Below, one piece after another: positions 1 through 9,011 of a stretch of 22,149 nt of DNA; positions within the stretch are counted from its first letter, which is position 1, and each line of letters opens with the position of its first letter. Under the pieces are notes generated by a model. That model worked only from the letters and a program-made list of their open reading frames with translations, searched no databases and had not been told where the DNA came from. The stretch lies in the NCBI GenBank assembly GCA_946545765.1, contig CAMNNS010000007.1, positions 1-22,149 on the forward strand, read 5' to 3'. Both the position numbers and the translations under genes were made by a program. The stretch comes from an uncultured Bacteroidales bacterium (GTDB taxonomy: Bacteria; Bacteroidota; Bacteroidia; Bacteroidales; UBA932).

Positions 1-77
1 ATCAACTTGTATCTACAAAAATACATCTTTTTTTGCAAAAAACGGCTTTTTATAGTCAAAATAACCTCTAAAATCAT

Positions 78-85
78 TATATTTG
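78..85 (+). promoter_or_regulatory. -7 box of the susC promoter
   Basis: TATATTTG matches the Bacteroidetes -7 consensus TAnnTTTG exactly and lies 50 bases before the susC start. No good -33 TTTG is seen 19-21 bases upstream, so the call rests on the -7 box alone. The first 135 bases of the window hold nothing else recognisable. Confidence 0.55.
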
Positions 86-135
86 TCAAAATGAAAAATG
101 ATAATTAAACGTTATTTTAACCTAATAATTAATTT

Positions 136-3100
136 ATGTCCATTAAACAAAATCTAACCAATGTTTTACGTCTTGGGGTAATACTATTGGCGGTTCTATT
201 TCTACCGTTAACAGCGTTCGCCCAAAATGTAAAAGTAACGGGAAAGGTTACAGACCCGAGTGGTGAACCGATCCCTGGGGCAACTATTTTAGTTAAAGGA
301 ACTAAAATTAATGCTGCTACTAATATTGACGGCCGTTATACAATTCAGTGTGCATCAAATGCTACATTAGAAATTTCTTGTATAGGCTATGTCGCAGAGA
401 GTGTTGCACTTAATGGTCGTGCTATTGTAAATGTTGTTCTAAAAGAAGATGTAGAGACAATCAAAGGGGCAACAATTACTGCAGAGTTTGGTCAGAAGCG
501 TGTTGCGAGAGCAGTAGGTTCTTCTGTACAGAACATAAAGGCAACAGAAATCCAAGAGTCTGGTCGTGAGAGCTTTGTTAATGCTCTTCAAGGTCGTGTC
601 TCAGGATTAAATGTTGTATCTTCTGGTGGTCTTCCTGGATCTTCTACTACGGTTATTCTAAGAAGTGCCACTTCTATTTCTGGTAATAATCAACCACTTT
701 ATGTTATCGATGGTGTCCCAATGAACAACTCTTCATTTGACCCTTCAACAGGTATGGCAGTTGCAGATGATAAAACAGGTCTAAGTGTTAGAACAATAGA
801 CTTCTCATCAAGAGGTAATGACTTAGACCCCGATAATATAGAGAGCATGACGATTCTTAAGGGTGCTGCAGCAGCCGCTTTATATGGTTCTGAAGCTTCT
901 AATGGTGCCATTATCATAACAACTAAAAAGGGTGTAGCAGGAAAGGGTAGAGTTCAGTATAACAACTCGTTTGCTATCTCTAAAGCTTATGGTTATCCCG
1001 ATATGCAAAACAAATATGCAAACGGTGCTTATGGTGCAACAAACTGGTATTACACAGCAAGAAATGGAGCTCTTTATCCTGTAGGGCAAAAACTATATGA
1101 TAATATTGCCGCAATTTTACGAACAGCATTTTCTCAAAGACATAATGTATCAATAGATGGAGGTTCAGACAAAGTAACAGTAAGAACAGCTATCTCATGG
1201 CAAAGCAATGAGGGTGTTGTAAAAACAACTTCTAACGATAGATTAAATTTAAGTCTTGGAGGAAAAGCAGAGGTAACAGATTGGTTAAAGTTTGATATCT
1301 CTATGCAATATACTAATAACAAAACTAATAAGGCACTAAGGGGAAATTCAGGTCCTCTCTATAGAGCAATGCTTTGGCCTTTAGTTCACGATATGAGGAA
1401 TTATGTGGAGCCTATCGATGGTGTAACAATGGCAAGACCTATACCTTATGAAGATTACGATTTATTAAATCCGTTATATGCGTTGTACAGAAATAAATTG
1501 CAAGATAAATCTGACCGTTTCTTAATATCGGGAGGTCTTACATTAACTCCAACAGAGCATACATTTGTTAGTGCAAGATTTGGTTGGGATATTGCAAACC
1601 AGACATTTTTAGCAGCACAATCTCCTTATTACGCAAACCGTACAAGTGCGAGTTATCTTACAGGAACTGGTTATTATAGTTTAGCAAAAGAGACATATAA
1701 AGACCCTAATATAAATATTTTAGCTGGTTACAACAATGAGTTTGGTGATTTTAGTTTGAGTGCACAAATAGGTTACCATCAAGTTGAAAATAGTTTGCAT
1801 AGATTGTCGGTGTATGGTACTAATTTTATGCAACCAGATTTTTATGGTATTGCAAACTGTGACCCTACAACAGTTACAGGTTCTACAAGGCAAACTACAA
1901 GAAGAGTGCAAGGTCTATCGGGGCAAATAGAATTTGGATGGAGAAGTATGGCATATATTACAATTAGAGGGAGAAATGACTGGTCTTCAACACTTCCAAA
2001 AGATAATAATTCATATTTTTATCCAGCAATTGAGGGTTCATTTGTATTCTCTGATTTAGATTTTATGAAGGGAAACGAGTATGTTTCGTTCTTAAAACTT
2101 AGAGGAGCAGTAGCTCGTGTAGGTAAAGATGCTTCTCCACTTGCAATCTATCCTTCTCTTGAGCGAACAGGAATGTTCAAAGAGGGTTATGGTTATGGCT
2201 TCTATGGTCCTAACCCGTACTTAAAACCAGAGATGACCACCTCTACAGAGGTAGGGTTTGAGACCCGTCTATTTAATGATAGAATAAATGCAGATTTCTC
2301 TTATTTTTGGACAAAATGTAAAGATCAGTATGTTACTGCTTTCCGTTTAAGTTATGCAACAGGTTTTGTTCTCAATAATATGAATGTTGGAACATTCACA
2401 ACACGTGGATGGGAGTTCCATATAGATGGAGATATTGTTAAAAATAGAGACTGGAGATGGAATTTGGGATTAAATGCAGACCATTCTACTTCAAAAGTCA
2501 CATATCTTCCAGAGAATGTGACCGAGTATTATAACGCATACACTTGGAACTCAGGAAATATTAGAACAGGTATTATGGTTGGTCATCCAATCACAACATT
2601 AACAGGTGTAGATTATCAAAGAAATGATAAGGGAGAAGTTCTAATAGACCCTACTACAGGTGCCCCTATTACAGATTCAGGTAAATGGTCTGTTCTTGGT
2701 GATAGACAACCAAAACTAAGATTTGGTATAACTTCTTCGTTATCATACAAGAATTTCCGTTTATCTGCAGTATTTAATGGTAGGTATCATGCTACAGTTG
2801 TAAATGGAACAAAGCGTAATATGCTTTCAAATGGAACAAGTTGGGAGTCTGTAACATTAAGAGAGGGTCCTTCTGTAATATTTAAAGGGGTGTTAAAAGA
2901 TGGGAAAGAGAATACCAATAATCCAACTGTGAACACTATTGCATATAATTATGCTACAGGTATTTACTCTGGGGCAGATCCAGATTGGATAGAGAAAAAT
3001 GTTAACTACTTAAGATTGGCAGAAATAAGATTTAACTATACAATTCCTTCTTCTTGGTTACAGAATGTTACTAAGAATCTTATATCTGCTGCTAATGTAT

Positions 3101-3264
3101 GGGTTGCTGCAAATGACCTTGCTGTATGGTCTAACTATTCAGGTATAGATGCGGTTGGTAATACAGCTTCTGCAGCACTTGGTGGAACAGGTGGTGAGGG
3201 TTACGATGTTTGGAGTATTCCTAATCCAAGGACATTCTCTTTTGGTCTAAACTTAACCTTCTAA
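136..3264 (+). CDS. SusC/RagA-family TonB-dependent outer-membrane receptor
   Basis: This is the outer-membrane channel of a SusCD uptake system, which imports oligosaccharides or peptides using TonB energy. A signal peptide ends near residue 29 (ALTAFAQ-type end, LTAFA then Q). A carboxypeptidase-regulatory-like beta domain typical of SusC follows at about 31-110 (VTGKVTDPSGEPIPGATI). The plug domain contains LQGRVSGLNV, LYVIDGVP and the AAALYGSEASNGAIIITTKKG stretch, about residues 115-270. The rest is the beta-barrel, ending in the C-terminal phenylalanine (NLTF) expected of an outer-membrane barrel. At 1042 residues it has the usual length. The ATG at 136 is the only start giving a complete signal peptide. 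It is 7 nt from susD. The substrate cannot be told: no polysaccharide-degrading enzyme, sigma/anti-sigma pair or hybrid two-component regulator is adjacent. Confidence 0.95.
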   Translation: MSIKQNLTNVLRLGVILLAVLFLPLTAFAQNVKVTGKVTDPSGEPIPGATILVKGTKINAATNIDGRYTIQCASNATLEISCIGYVAESVALNGRAIVNVVLKEDVETIKGATITAEFGQKRVARAVGSSVQNIKATEIQESGRESFVNALQGRVSGLNVVSSGGLPGSSTTVILRSATSISGNNQPLYVIDGVPMNNSSFDPSTGMAVADDKTGLSVRTIDFSSRGNDLDPDNIESMTILKGAAAAALYGSEASNGAIIITTKKGVAGKGRVQYNNSFAISKAYGYPDMQNKYANGAYGATNWYYTARNGALYPVGQKLYDNIAAILRTAFSQRHNVSIDGGSDKVTVRTAISWQSNEGVVKTTSNDRLNLSLGGKAEVTDWLKFDISMQYTNNKTNKALRGNSGPLYRAMLWPLVHDMRNYVEPIDGVTMARPIPYEDYDLLNPLYALYRNKLQDKSDRFLISGGLTLTPTEHTFVSARFGWDIANQTFLAAQSPYYANRTSASYLTGTGYYSLAKETYKDPNINILAGYNNEFGDFSLSAQIGYHQVENSLHRLSVYGTNFMQPDFYGIANCDPTTVTGSTRQTTRRVQGLSGQIEFGWRSMAYITIRGRNDWSSTLPKDNNSYFYPAIEGSFVFSDLDFMKGNEYVSFLKLRGAVARVGKDASPLAIYPSLERTGMFKEGYGYGFYGPNPYLKPEMTTSTEVGFETRLFNDRINADFSYFWTKCKDQYVTAFRLSYATGFVLNNMNVGTFTTRGWEFHIDGDIVKNRDWRWNLGLNADHSTSKVTYLPENVTEYYNAYTWNSGNIRTGIMVGHPITTLTGVDYQRNDKGEVLIDPTTGAPITDSGKWSVLGDRQPKLRFGITSSLSYKNFRLSAVFNGRYHATVVNGTKRNMLSNGTSWESVTLREGPSVIFKGVLKDGKENTNNPTVNTIAYNYATGIYSGADPDWIEKNVNYLRLAEIRFNYTIPSSWLQNVTKNLISAANVWVAANDLAVWSNYSGIDAVGNTASAALGGTGGEGYDVWSIPNPRTFSFGLNLTF

Positions 3265-3271
3265 AAAGACG

Positions 3272-5194
3272 ATGAATATGAAAAAGATATTATCTATAGT
3301 TATGATTATTGTTGTGGCTATACTAAGTTATAGTTGTGACAAATATTTAGATGTGAATAAACATAAGGATGCTCCAGATGAGAACACTGTCTCTCCATAT
3401 CTATATCTTGCAGGTGTAGAGGGAGCTTTTCAGGAGTATTATTATGATTTGAGAAGTATTATGCCTGTTGTTCAATATATGGGAACAAATGGTAGTGGTT
3501 CAACTTTAGGTACATCACATACTTATATAGCAGGATCAGATTATTCTGGGCAAGTATGGAGAATGACCTATTGGACACAAGGTAAAAACCTTGAGAATAT
3601 AATAACAAAAGCTAAAGAATTGGAGCAATGGAAATTAGCGGGGATAGGACTTGCTATCAAAGCAAATTCTTGGGATATTTTAACTAAGGAATATGGAGAA
3701 GCTCCTATGAAACAAGCGTATGAACCGGGGAGGTTAAACTTTGAGTATGATTACCAACCAGAAATTTTTCAACAAGTAAGAGATTGGGCATACGAGGCGA
3801 TCCAGCTTTTGGAAACTCCAGACAATAACGAGGTCGTTTATAGAACGACAGTAGATGAATATGATGTTATTTATGGTGGTGATGTAGAGAAATGGAAAAA
3901 ATTTGCTTATGGGGTAATTGTTAGAAATTTATCGGCTTTGTCTCGTAAGAGCGATTTTATCTCTGGAGGTTATGCAGATGAATTGATTCAAGCAGCTCAA
4001 AAAGCATTGGCTACCTCAGATGACGATGCAACTGTATATGTTCCTGGAGGTGGTAAAGATGTCCCTTCAAGTGGCTACAACAATTTCTTTGGTGTTAATA
4101 GAGATTATTTAACTAATTCCTATTGGCAACATGATTATATTACAACACTAATGACAGGGACTGTGGTTGAATATGCTAATGGGCAAACAGAGAGAACAGA
4201 AAACTCTGCAGAGACAGGAAAGAAGTATAGATACAAAATAGCAGATAAACAATATATTACAGATACTTCTAAATCTCTTGGGCATTATGACCCACGTGCA
4301 GCGGTAAAACTTGCAACGACAGATGATAGCAAGTATGAATATATCGATGACAGAGATTCTGTAATGAGCAGATATTATATTGGTGGCAGGTTTTCAGGTC
4401 GTACAGGTTTTAATACAGGTAGTGATATTAAAAATACTTCTGCTCCAAACGTATTCCATTTACTTGAAGTAGTTAATGAAAATAATGCAGGAAGTGGAAG
4501 GTGGATTTTTAGAGACGAGGCTCCTTATATCCTTATGACAGCTTCAGAAATTCAATTCTGTTTGGCAGAAGCATATTGGATGAAAGGGGATAAAACAAAT
4601 GCTTTAGAAGCTTTCAAAAAAGCTATATCTTTAGATATGGATTTCACAGAGAAGTACATATTCCCAGGTGGGCCAGGAAAAATAGGTGGTGATAAGATTT
4701 CTAAAACTTTATTTCGGAAACTTGCTAATGAGTATCTTGCAGGGCCTTATGTAGGTGGATTAACTACTTCAGATTTGACATTATCTCATATAATGATGCA
4801 AAAATATGTGGCATTATATCCTTGGGGTGCTTTGGAAACTTGGGTAGATCAAAGAAAATTTTGGTATGAAATAGACTTTACAGGTGATTATCCCGAGAAC
4901 GGAAATGGTTGGTCTAACACAAGAGTAAAAACCAAATTTGATGATAATCCAACCAAAGTATATAAAGGGTATTATTTTGTCTCTTCTGAGGTAGATACAA
5001 GAGGTAATTCTTTACATACAAGGAATAATGGTGCCCCTGCATTCAGAATTAGACCAAGATATAATTCTGAATATATGTGGAATAGAAATACTCTTGATTT
5101 ACTAAAACCAATATCTGGTTTAGATGATAAATACAATTGTTCCCCAATGTGGTTCCAATATCCTGGAGATATGCCACAATCTTTGAACTATTAA
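3272..5194 (+). CDS. SusD/RagB-family surface lipoprotein (SusD-like_2 type)
   Basis: This is the surface lid lipoprotein that captures substrate for the SusC channel. The N-terminus is a lipoprotein signal with lipobox LSYSC (lipidated Cys22). The mature start CDKYLDVNKHKDAPDENTVS and the later GLAIKANSWDILTKEYGEAPMKQA are typical of SusD-like proteins of the SusD-like_2 group. A C-terminal TPR-like segment (EIQFCLAEAYWMKGDKTNALEAF) is also typical. At 640 residues it is longer than the commonest SusD proteins (about 500-600). ATG at 3272 gives MNMKK; the ATG two codons later (3278) is an equally possible start and changes nothing functional. It sits 7 nt after susC and 12 nt before the next lipoprotein gene, so all three are one operon. 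Confidence 0.92.
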   Translation: MNMKKILSIVMIIVVAILSYSCDKYLDVNKHKDAPDENTVSPYLYLAGVEGAFQEYYYDLRSIMPVVQYMGTNGSGSTLGTSHTYIAGSDYSGQVWRMTYWTQGKNLENIITKAKELEQWKLAGIGLAIKANSWDILTKEYGEAPMKQAYEPGRLNFEYDYQPEIFQQVRDWAYEAIQLLETPDNNEVVYRTTVDEYDVIYGGDVEKWKKFAYGVIVRNLSALSRKSDFISGGYADELIQAAQKALATSDDDATVYVPGGGKDVPSSGYNNFFGVNRDYLTNSYWQHDYITTLMTGTVVEYANGQTERTENSAETGKKYRYKIADKQYITDTSKSLGHYDPRAAVKLATTDDSKYEYIDDRDSVMSRYYIGGRFSGRTGFNTGSDIKNTSAPNVFHLLEVVNENNAGSGRWIFRDEAPYILMTASEIQFCLAEAYWMKGDKTNALEAFKKAISLDMDFTEKYIFPGGPGKIGGDKISKTLFRKLANEYLAGPYVGGLTTSDLTLSHIMMQKYVALYPWGALETWVDQRKFWYEIDFTGDYPENGNGWSNTRVKTKFDDNPTKVYKGYYFVSSEVDTRGNSLHTRNNGAPAFRIRPRYNSEYMWNRNTLDLLKPISGLDDKYNCSPMWFQYPGDMPQSLNY

Positions 5195-5206
5195 AAGCAA
5201 ATTATT

Positions 5207-6112
5207 ATGAAAAGAATTATATTTTTAACATTATTTTTAGTTGCTTTGATTGGAGTATCTTCTTGCGAGAAACATAAGATTCTGTTTGATTCGGTTCCTG
5301 TTGATGAAAATATGGCAGAATTTCAATTATTTAATGATCTTGCAGAAAAAAGTAACGAGACAGCAACCAAATGTAGATTAGAGTGTGTTGTACTTAATGA
5401 TACAGATACAATTGCAACATCGACATATCCTTTAAATACAAGGAACGTTATACCTTCTGGTTCTACTACACGTTTCTTTGTAAGAGAACCAGGTACATAT
5501 ACTATAAAAGGATGGAAAAGTTATAAATCTGCACAACAAGGCTTAACTCCTGATTATCAGGGAGTAATAGGGTTGCAGCCTGGTAAGCAAACAGTTCATA
5601 TTTATAATTGGAATGAAGACCCTAAGTGGTTTGACGGAGATTTTCCTTATATAAGAAGTGATAGACCAAACACTACAGAGTTTATATATTTTAATTTTAT
5701 AAATTTACTTCAAGAAGGAACCTATACCGATGACCTTTCTCAAATGAGACCAACTACTAAAAAATTGCAATATCAAATGAGATTGGACAATTTAAATTTT
5801 AGCGGTCTTCCATTAGGTAAAACAGAGTGGCAAAATATTGGTAATCCTGTAGCTTTTGGCGAACAGACAGGTTTCTGCCCTATTAAAGTGCCAAACAATG
5901 GTAGAGGATTTAGAGGTGGTTTAGGTTTGACACAGTTAGGTGCTTATAGAGTAACAGTTTATACAAGAATTATTGATGCTGAGACAGGTACTGAGGTGGT
6001 AGGTGAAGACTATTGGTCTGAAATTAGACTTGGCAGATTTTTACATCACGTAGCATATACAAAAAATGTTCCTGCTAATGGTGTAATGTGTTTCCAATTC
6101 TATGCATTGTAA
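5207..6112 (+). CDS. lipoprotein in the SusE/F position of the SusCD operon
   Basis: I do not recognise the family. The protein has a lipoprotein signal with lipobox GVSSC (lipidated Cys20) and 301 residues. The mature part is rich in beta-strand-like segments: about 38-110 resembles an Ig-like or DUF4397-like sandwich (PSGSTTRFFVREPGTYTIKGW), and 160-300 has further short alternating strands (GGLGLTQLGAYRVTVYTRI). It lies 12 nt after susD and before the operon terminator, the position where SusE/SusF-type surface substrate-binding lipoproteins usually sit. Surface binding of the same ligand as SusD is therefore inferred from position, not from sequence. No catalytic motif is seen. Confidence 0.8.
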   Translation: MKRIIFLTLFLVALIGVSSCEKHKILFDSVPVDENMAEFQLFNDLAEKSNETATKCRLECVVLNDTDTIATSTYPLNTRNVIPSGSTTRFFVREPGTYTIKGWKSYKSAQQGLTPDYQGVIGLQPGKQTVHIYNWNEDPKWFDGDFPYIRSDRPNTTEFIYFNFINLLQEGTYTDDLSQMRPTTKKLQYQMRLDNLNFSGLPLGKTEWQNIGNPVAFGEQTGFCPIKVPNNGRGFRGGLGLTQLGAYRVTVYTRIIDAETGTEVVGEDYWSEIRLGRFLHHVAYTKNVPANGVMCFQFYAL

Positions 6113-6121
6113 ATAAAATCT

Positions 6122-6173
6122 ATAGTTGCCACTTTTGCATAATTTTTGTGCATTAAGTGGCAACTATTTTTTT
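6122..6173 (+). terminator. intrinsic terminator of the SusCD operon
   Basis: AGTTGCCACTT (6124-6134) and AAGTGGCAACT (6155-6165) are perfect 11-bp complements, extended by two more A/T pairs on the outside, with a 20-base loop. A run of T (6167-6173) follows. It starts 10 bases after the stop codon of the third operon gene. Confidence 0.85.
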
Positions 6174-6188
6174 AATTAATATCTAGAG

Positions 6189-6683
6189 ATGAAAAAAGTA
6201 CTTTTTTTAATTATTGCTGTTTTTATTACCCTTCCAATTTTTGCTCAATCAAAAGAGGAACAAGAGGCTAAACAAAATGCTTTATATGAAGTTGCAAAAG
6301 AAGCTTTAGAAGAAAAAGATTGGGTAATTGTCCCTAACGAGATAGGGTCACAATCCTCTACCGATCAAGCTATTTTTATAGCTTATGAAAAAAGCCAAAT
6401 GATTATACAAGGGAGAGGTGTTTGTGGCAACTCAGAGACAAACATTGCGGAGGTAAAGGATTATAAAATAAAAGTTTCAAAAAAAGGTGATATTACTTTA
6501 ACCTTCAGAGTATTAGGAAGAAAGATTAAAGGATCATATATTGTTCGTATCAAAAATGGGAGCAATTATGCCGATTGCATATTTACACCTGCAGGAAATA
6601 CGGGTGGAGAAACTTTAAAGTTTAGAGGTCCACTTGTTAAAACGGGTCAGTCTAAATATATAAAAAGAAGTAATGCTATATAG
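6189..6683 (+). CDS. small secreted protein, possibly DUF4251-like
   Basis: This 164-residue protein has a cleavable signal peptide (MKKVLFLIIAVFITLPIFAQ, cleavage probably after residue 19 or 20). A charged helix follows (about 20-50), then alternating beta-strand-like segments (YKIKVSKKGDITLTFRV, GSYIVRIKNGSNYADCIFTP). The strand pattern and length recall the Bacteroidales DUF4251 periplasmic proteins, but I have no decisive motif. There is no lipobox. It begins 16 bases after the terminator T-run and is 59 bases from the OmpA-like gene, so those two may be co-transcribed. No promoter element is obvious. Function unknown. Confidence 0.8.
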   Translation: MKKVLFLIIAVFITLPIFAQSKEEQEAKQNALYEVAKEALEEKDWVIVPNEIGSQSSTDQAIFIAYEKSQMIIQGRGVCGNSETNIAEVKDYKIKVSKKGDITLTFRVLGRKIKGSYIVRIKNGSNYADCIFTPAGNTGGETLKFRGPLVKTGQSKYIKRSNAI

Positions 6684-6742
6684 TGAGATGAGCCGTTTAA
6701 GAAAATAAGAATTTATATTATTAACATTAAACAGATACAAAA

Positions 6743-7435
6743 ATGAAAAAGACACTTCTAATTTTGATGTGTGCCCTTATGGTAGTTGTTGTACCAGGCT
6801 GTGATTCAATGTCTAAAACAGGTAAGGGGGCACTACTTGGAACAGGAGCAGGTGCTGCAGTAGGTGCAGGAATAGGTGCTATTATTGGTAAAGGCAAAGG
6901 TGCTGCAATAGGTGCTGCAATAGGTGGTGCTGTAGGTGCAGGTGCTGGTACCTTGATTGGTAGAAAAATGGATAAAAAAGCAGAAGAACTAAAAGCTGCT
7001 TTGGAGAATGCAGATATTGAGAAAGTTACAGATGTAAATGGGTTAGAGGCCATAAAAGTTACCTTTGAGAGTGGTATTTTATTCCCAACAAATGGCACAA
7101 CTCTTTCTGATGTTTCAAAGACACAGCTTAGTAAGTTTGCCTCAAAGATGAAAGATATGGAAGAGACAGATATTACTATCTTTGGACATACAGACAATAC
7201 AGGTACAGCTGCTGTAAATGAGAGAATTTCTAAACAAAGGGCTGACGCTGTTCAATCTTATTTAAAAAGTTTGGGTATAGCAGAATCTCGTATGACTGCA
7301 GACGGAAAATCTTTTAATGAACCTATCGCTGATAATAGTACAAAAGAGGGTAAGGCAAAAAATCGTCGTGTAGAGATTTTTATAAGTGCTAACGCTCAAA
7401 TGATTAAGGCAGCTGAGGAAGGGAAGCTAAACTAA
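6743..7435 (+). CDS. OmpA-family lipoprotein with glycine zipper (YiaD-like)
   Basis: This is an outer-membrane lipoprotein expected to tether the membrane to peptidoglycan. The lipobox is VVPGC (Cys20). A glycine-zipper region covers about residues 30-75 (GTGAGAAVGAGIGAIIGKG, then AAIGAAIGGAVGAGAG) and may insert in a membrane or drive oligomerisation. The OmpA C-terminal peptidoglycan-binding domain is at about 110-225, with IFGHTDNTG, SKQRADAVQSYL and NRRVEIFI, including the conserved Asp of GHTD and the Arg of NRRVEI. The underlying DNA of the glycine zipper is itself repetitive (GGTGCTGCAATA repeated around 6899-6925). The 3' end overlaps by 4 bases the end of the convergent glycoside-hydrolase gene. 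Confidence 0.93.
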   Translation: MKKTLLILMCALMVVVVPGCDSMSKTGKGALLGTGAGAAVGAGIGAIIGKGKGAAIGAAIGGAVGAGAGTLIGRKMDKKAEELKAALENADIEKVTDVNGLEAIKVTFESGILFPTNGTTLSDVSKTQLSKFASKMKDMEETDITIFGHTDNTGTAAVNERISKQRADAVQSYLKSLGIAESRMTADGKSFNEPIADNSTKEGKAKNRRVEIFISANAQMIKAAEEGKLN

Positions 7436-8991
7436 TCAATTTCAATTACATTTGAAAGATTACTGCGGTCTTTGCCTTTAAATGCAAGGACCGCATATTT
7501 TTTCCCACTCTCACAATTAAACTTCCTTTTCTCTTTATTGGTTTTTATTTTTATAAGGTGTGCTTCCCAAATAGTTTTATTTGTACCCCCTTCTCTATTC
7601 TTTTCTATTCCAGCTATTTCTAACTCATAAATTGCGTATCCCTCTGCGTTTGTTATATTTTCCCATCTAATCTCATTTTTCTCTTTTCTTAAAGTAGGCG
7701 ATAATATATCCTCTTTAATTCTATCTTTTCTAAAATCTGGGCTCAGCGATGGATATTTATATAGTTGGTCTTTTAGTAGTTTATAGAAAATAGGTTTAAG
7801 TACACTGCTTGTAGTAAACCAAATATGCCCATCTACAAAGTTGGCATCTCTTATTTCAAACAGTTGGTATTCAAACTCTTTTAAATACTCAAACCTGCCT
7901 TTTTCTCCCCATCTGTATGCAGCAAGTCCAGGTGTGCAAGCAACCCCTTTCATTAGCTCTTTCCAACTATCTAAAACTTTTTTAAAGTCTGCTATTGAGT
8001 GGCCATGCCGCCAATAGATTTGTGGTGCAAGAAAATCTATGGTTCCCTCTTCGATCCAATATTGAGGGTCTGCATAAAGGGCTTGTGTATTTACCAATCT
8101 ACCACCTGGTGAAACGGAGAATATCGCATTTTTATCTCCTTTATGTACAGCGTTATACATAGTTCTAATAATTTTATTTACATTCTCTTCTCTCCACCTC
8201 TCTAACGATAGTGTATCGCCAAATTTTTTATATAAATGTTCATCATTCCACCCTGTAATAGTTCCATTTCTAACACCGCTTGGATAAAAATAATCATCAA
8301 TGTGTATCCCATCTAAATTATAGTTTGATATAAGTTCTGAACAGATTGTATTTAATTGTTCTATAACTTCTGGATTACCCGGGTCCCAATACATCATATC
8401 TTCTACTGTCTGAACCCATTCTGGGTGTAATTTATGTGGGTGATCTTGTGTTCTTTGAATATTAGTAGAACCGATTCTTAAAGGATTCAGCCAAGCGTGA
8501 ATCTCCATACCAAGTTTATGTGCTGTTTCAATTGCAAATTCTAAAGGGTTGTAACCCGGGTTTAATCCTTGTGTGCCAGTTAATTGAGCAGCCCATGGAA
8601 AAACTTTTGAAGGGTACATCGCATCTGAATTAGAAATCGTATGAAACATTATAGCATTGCACCCGACATCTTTTAATTTGTTAAATATCTCTACAAGAGA
8701 GGTTTTTTGAGAATCTATCTGTCTTAAAATTCTTTTCTGCATCTCTTTTTCGCTCTCATCGGGAGAGATTTTTTGATAGATTATTTTATTCTTTGGCCAA
8801 TCTGTAGAATTAACAGTAGTGACCCAAGCTCCTCTAAATTCATGTTTAAGTATAATACTATCTGTCAAGGCATTAAATGGCACTTTATCCCCTTCCACCT
8901 GATAGGTGTTTTGTGCAGAAGTTGTGTAAGATATTGTAATGACAGCAAAACAGAAAATCACCTTTAAGGATAAAAAGAATTTATAAAACAT
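7432..8991 (-). CDS. secreted GHL10 (glycosyl hydrolase-like 10) family protein, YngK-like
   Basis: This 519-residue protein has a signal peptide (cleavage near residue 26, YTTSAQ). The GHL10 (former DUF187) TIM-barrel domain runs from about 50 to 400. Its family opening is EFRGAWVTTVNSTDWP, followed by MEIHAWLNPLR, then LDGIHIDDYFYP with the paired aspartates, and IDFLAPQIYWRHG near the barrel end. A C-terminal fibronectin-III-like or Ig-like segment (about 425-519) ends in VLAFKGKDRSNLSNVIEID. Members are thought to be glycosidases acting on cell-wall or exopolysaccharide; the substrate here is unknown. It lies 20 nt downstream of the nitrilase gene on the same strand with no promoter between, so the two are probably co-transcribed. 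It converges on the OmpA-like gene with overlapping stop codons. Confidence 0.9.
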   Translation of the reverse strand: MFYKFFLSLKVIFCFAVITISYTTSAQNTYQVEGDKVPFNALTDSIILKHEFRGAWVTTVNSTDWPKNKIIYQKISPDESEKEMQKRILRQIDSQKTSLVEIFNKLKDVGCNAIMFHTISNSDAMYPSKVFPWAAQLTGTQGLNPGYNPLEFAIETAHKLGMEIHAWLNPLRIGSTNIQRTQDHPHKLHPEWVQTVEDMMYWDPGNPEVIEQLNTICSELISNYNLDGIHIDDYFYPSGVRNGTITGWNDEHLYKKFGDTLSLERWREENVNKIIRTMYNAVHKGDKNAIFSVSPGGRLVNTQALYADPQYWIEEGTIDFLAPQIYWRHGHSIADFKKVLDSWKELMKGVACTPGLAAYRWGEKGRFEYLKEFEYQLFEIRDANFVDGHIWFTTSSVLKPIFYKLLKDQLYKYPSLSPDFRKDRIKEDILSPTLRKEKNEIRWENITNAEGYAIYELEIAGIEKNREGGTNKTIWEAHLIKIKTNKEKRKFNCESGKKYAVLAFKGKDRSNLSNVIEID

Positions 8992-9011
8992 ATCAAACTA
9001 TTTATTAGAAA

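Noticed and set aside
6727..7197. 156-codon minus-strand frame opposite the OmpA-like gene
   Set aside because: It is the antisense of the glycine-zipper coding DNA, giving Ala-Pro repeats. The + strand frame has a lipobox and an OmpA domain.
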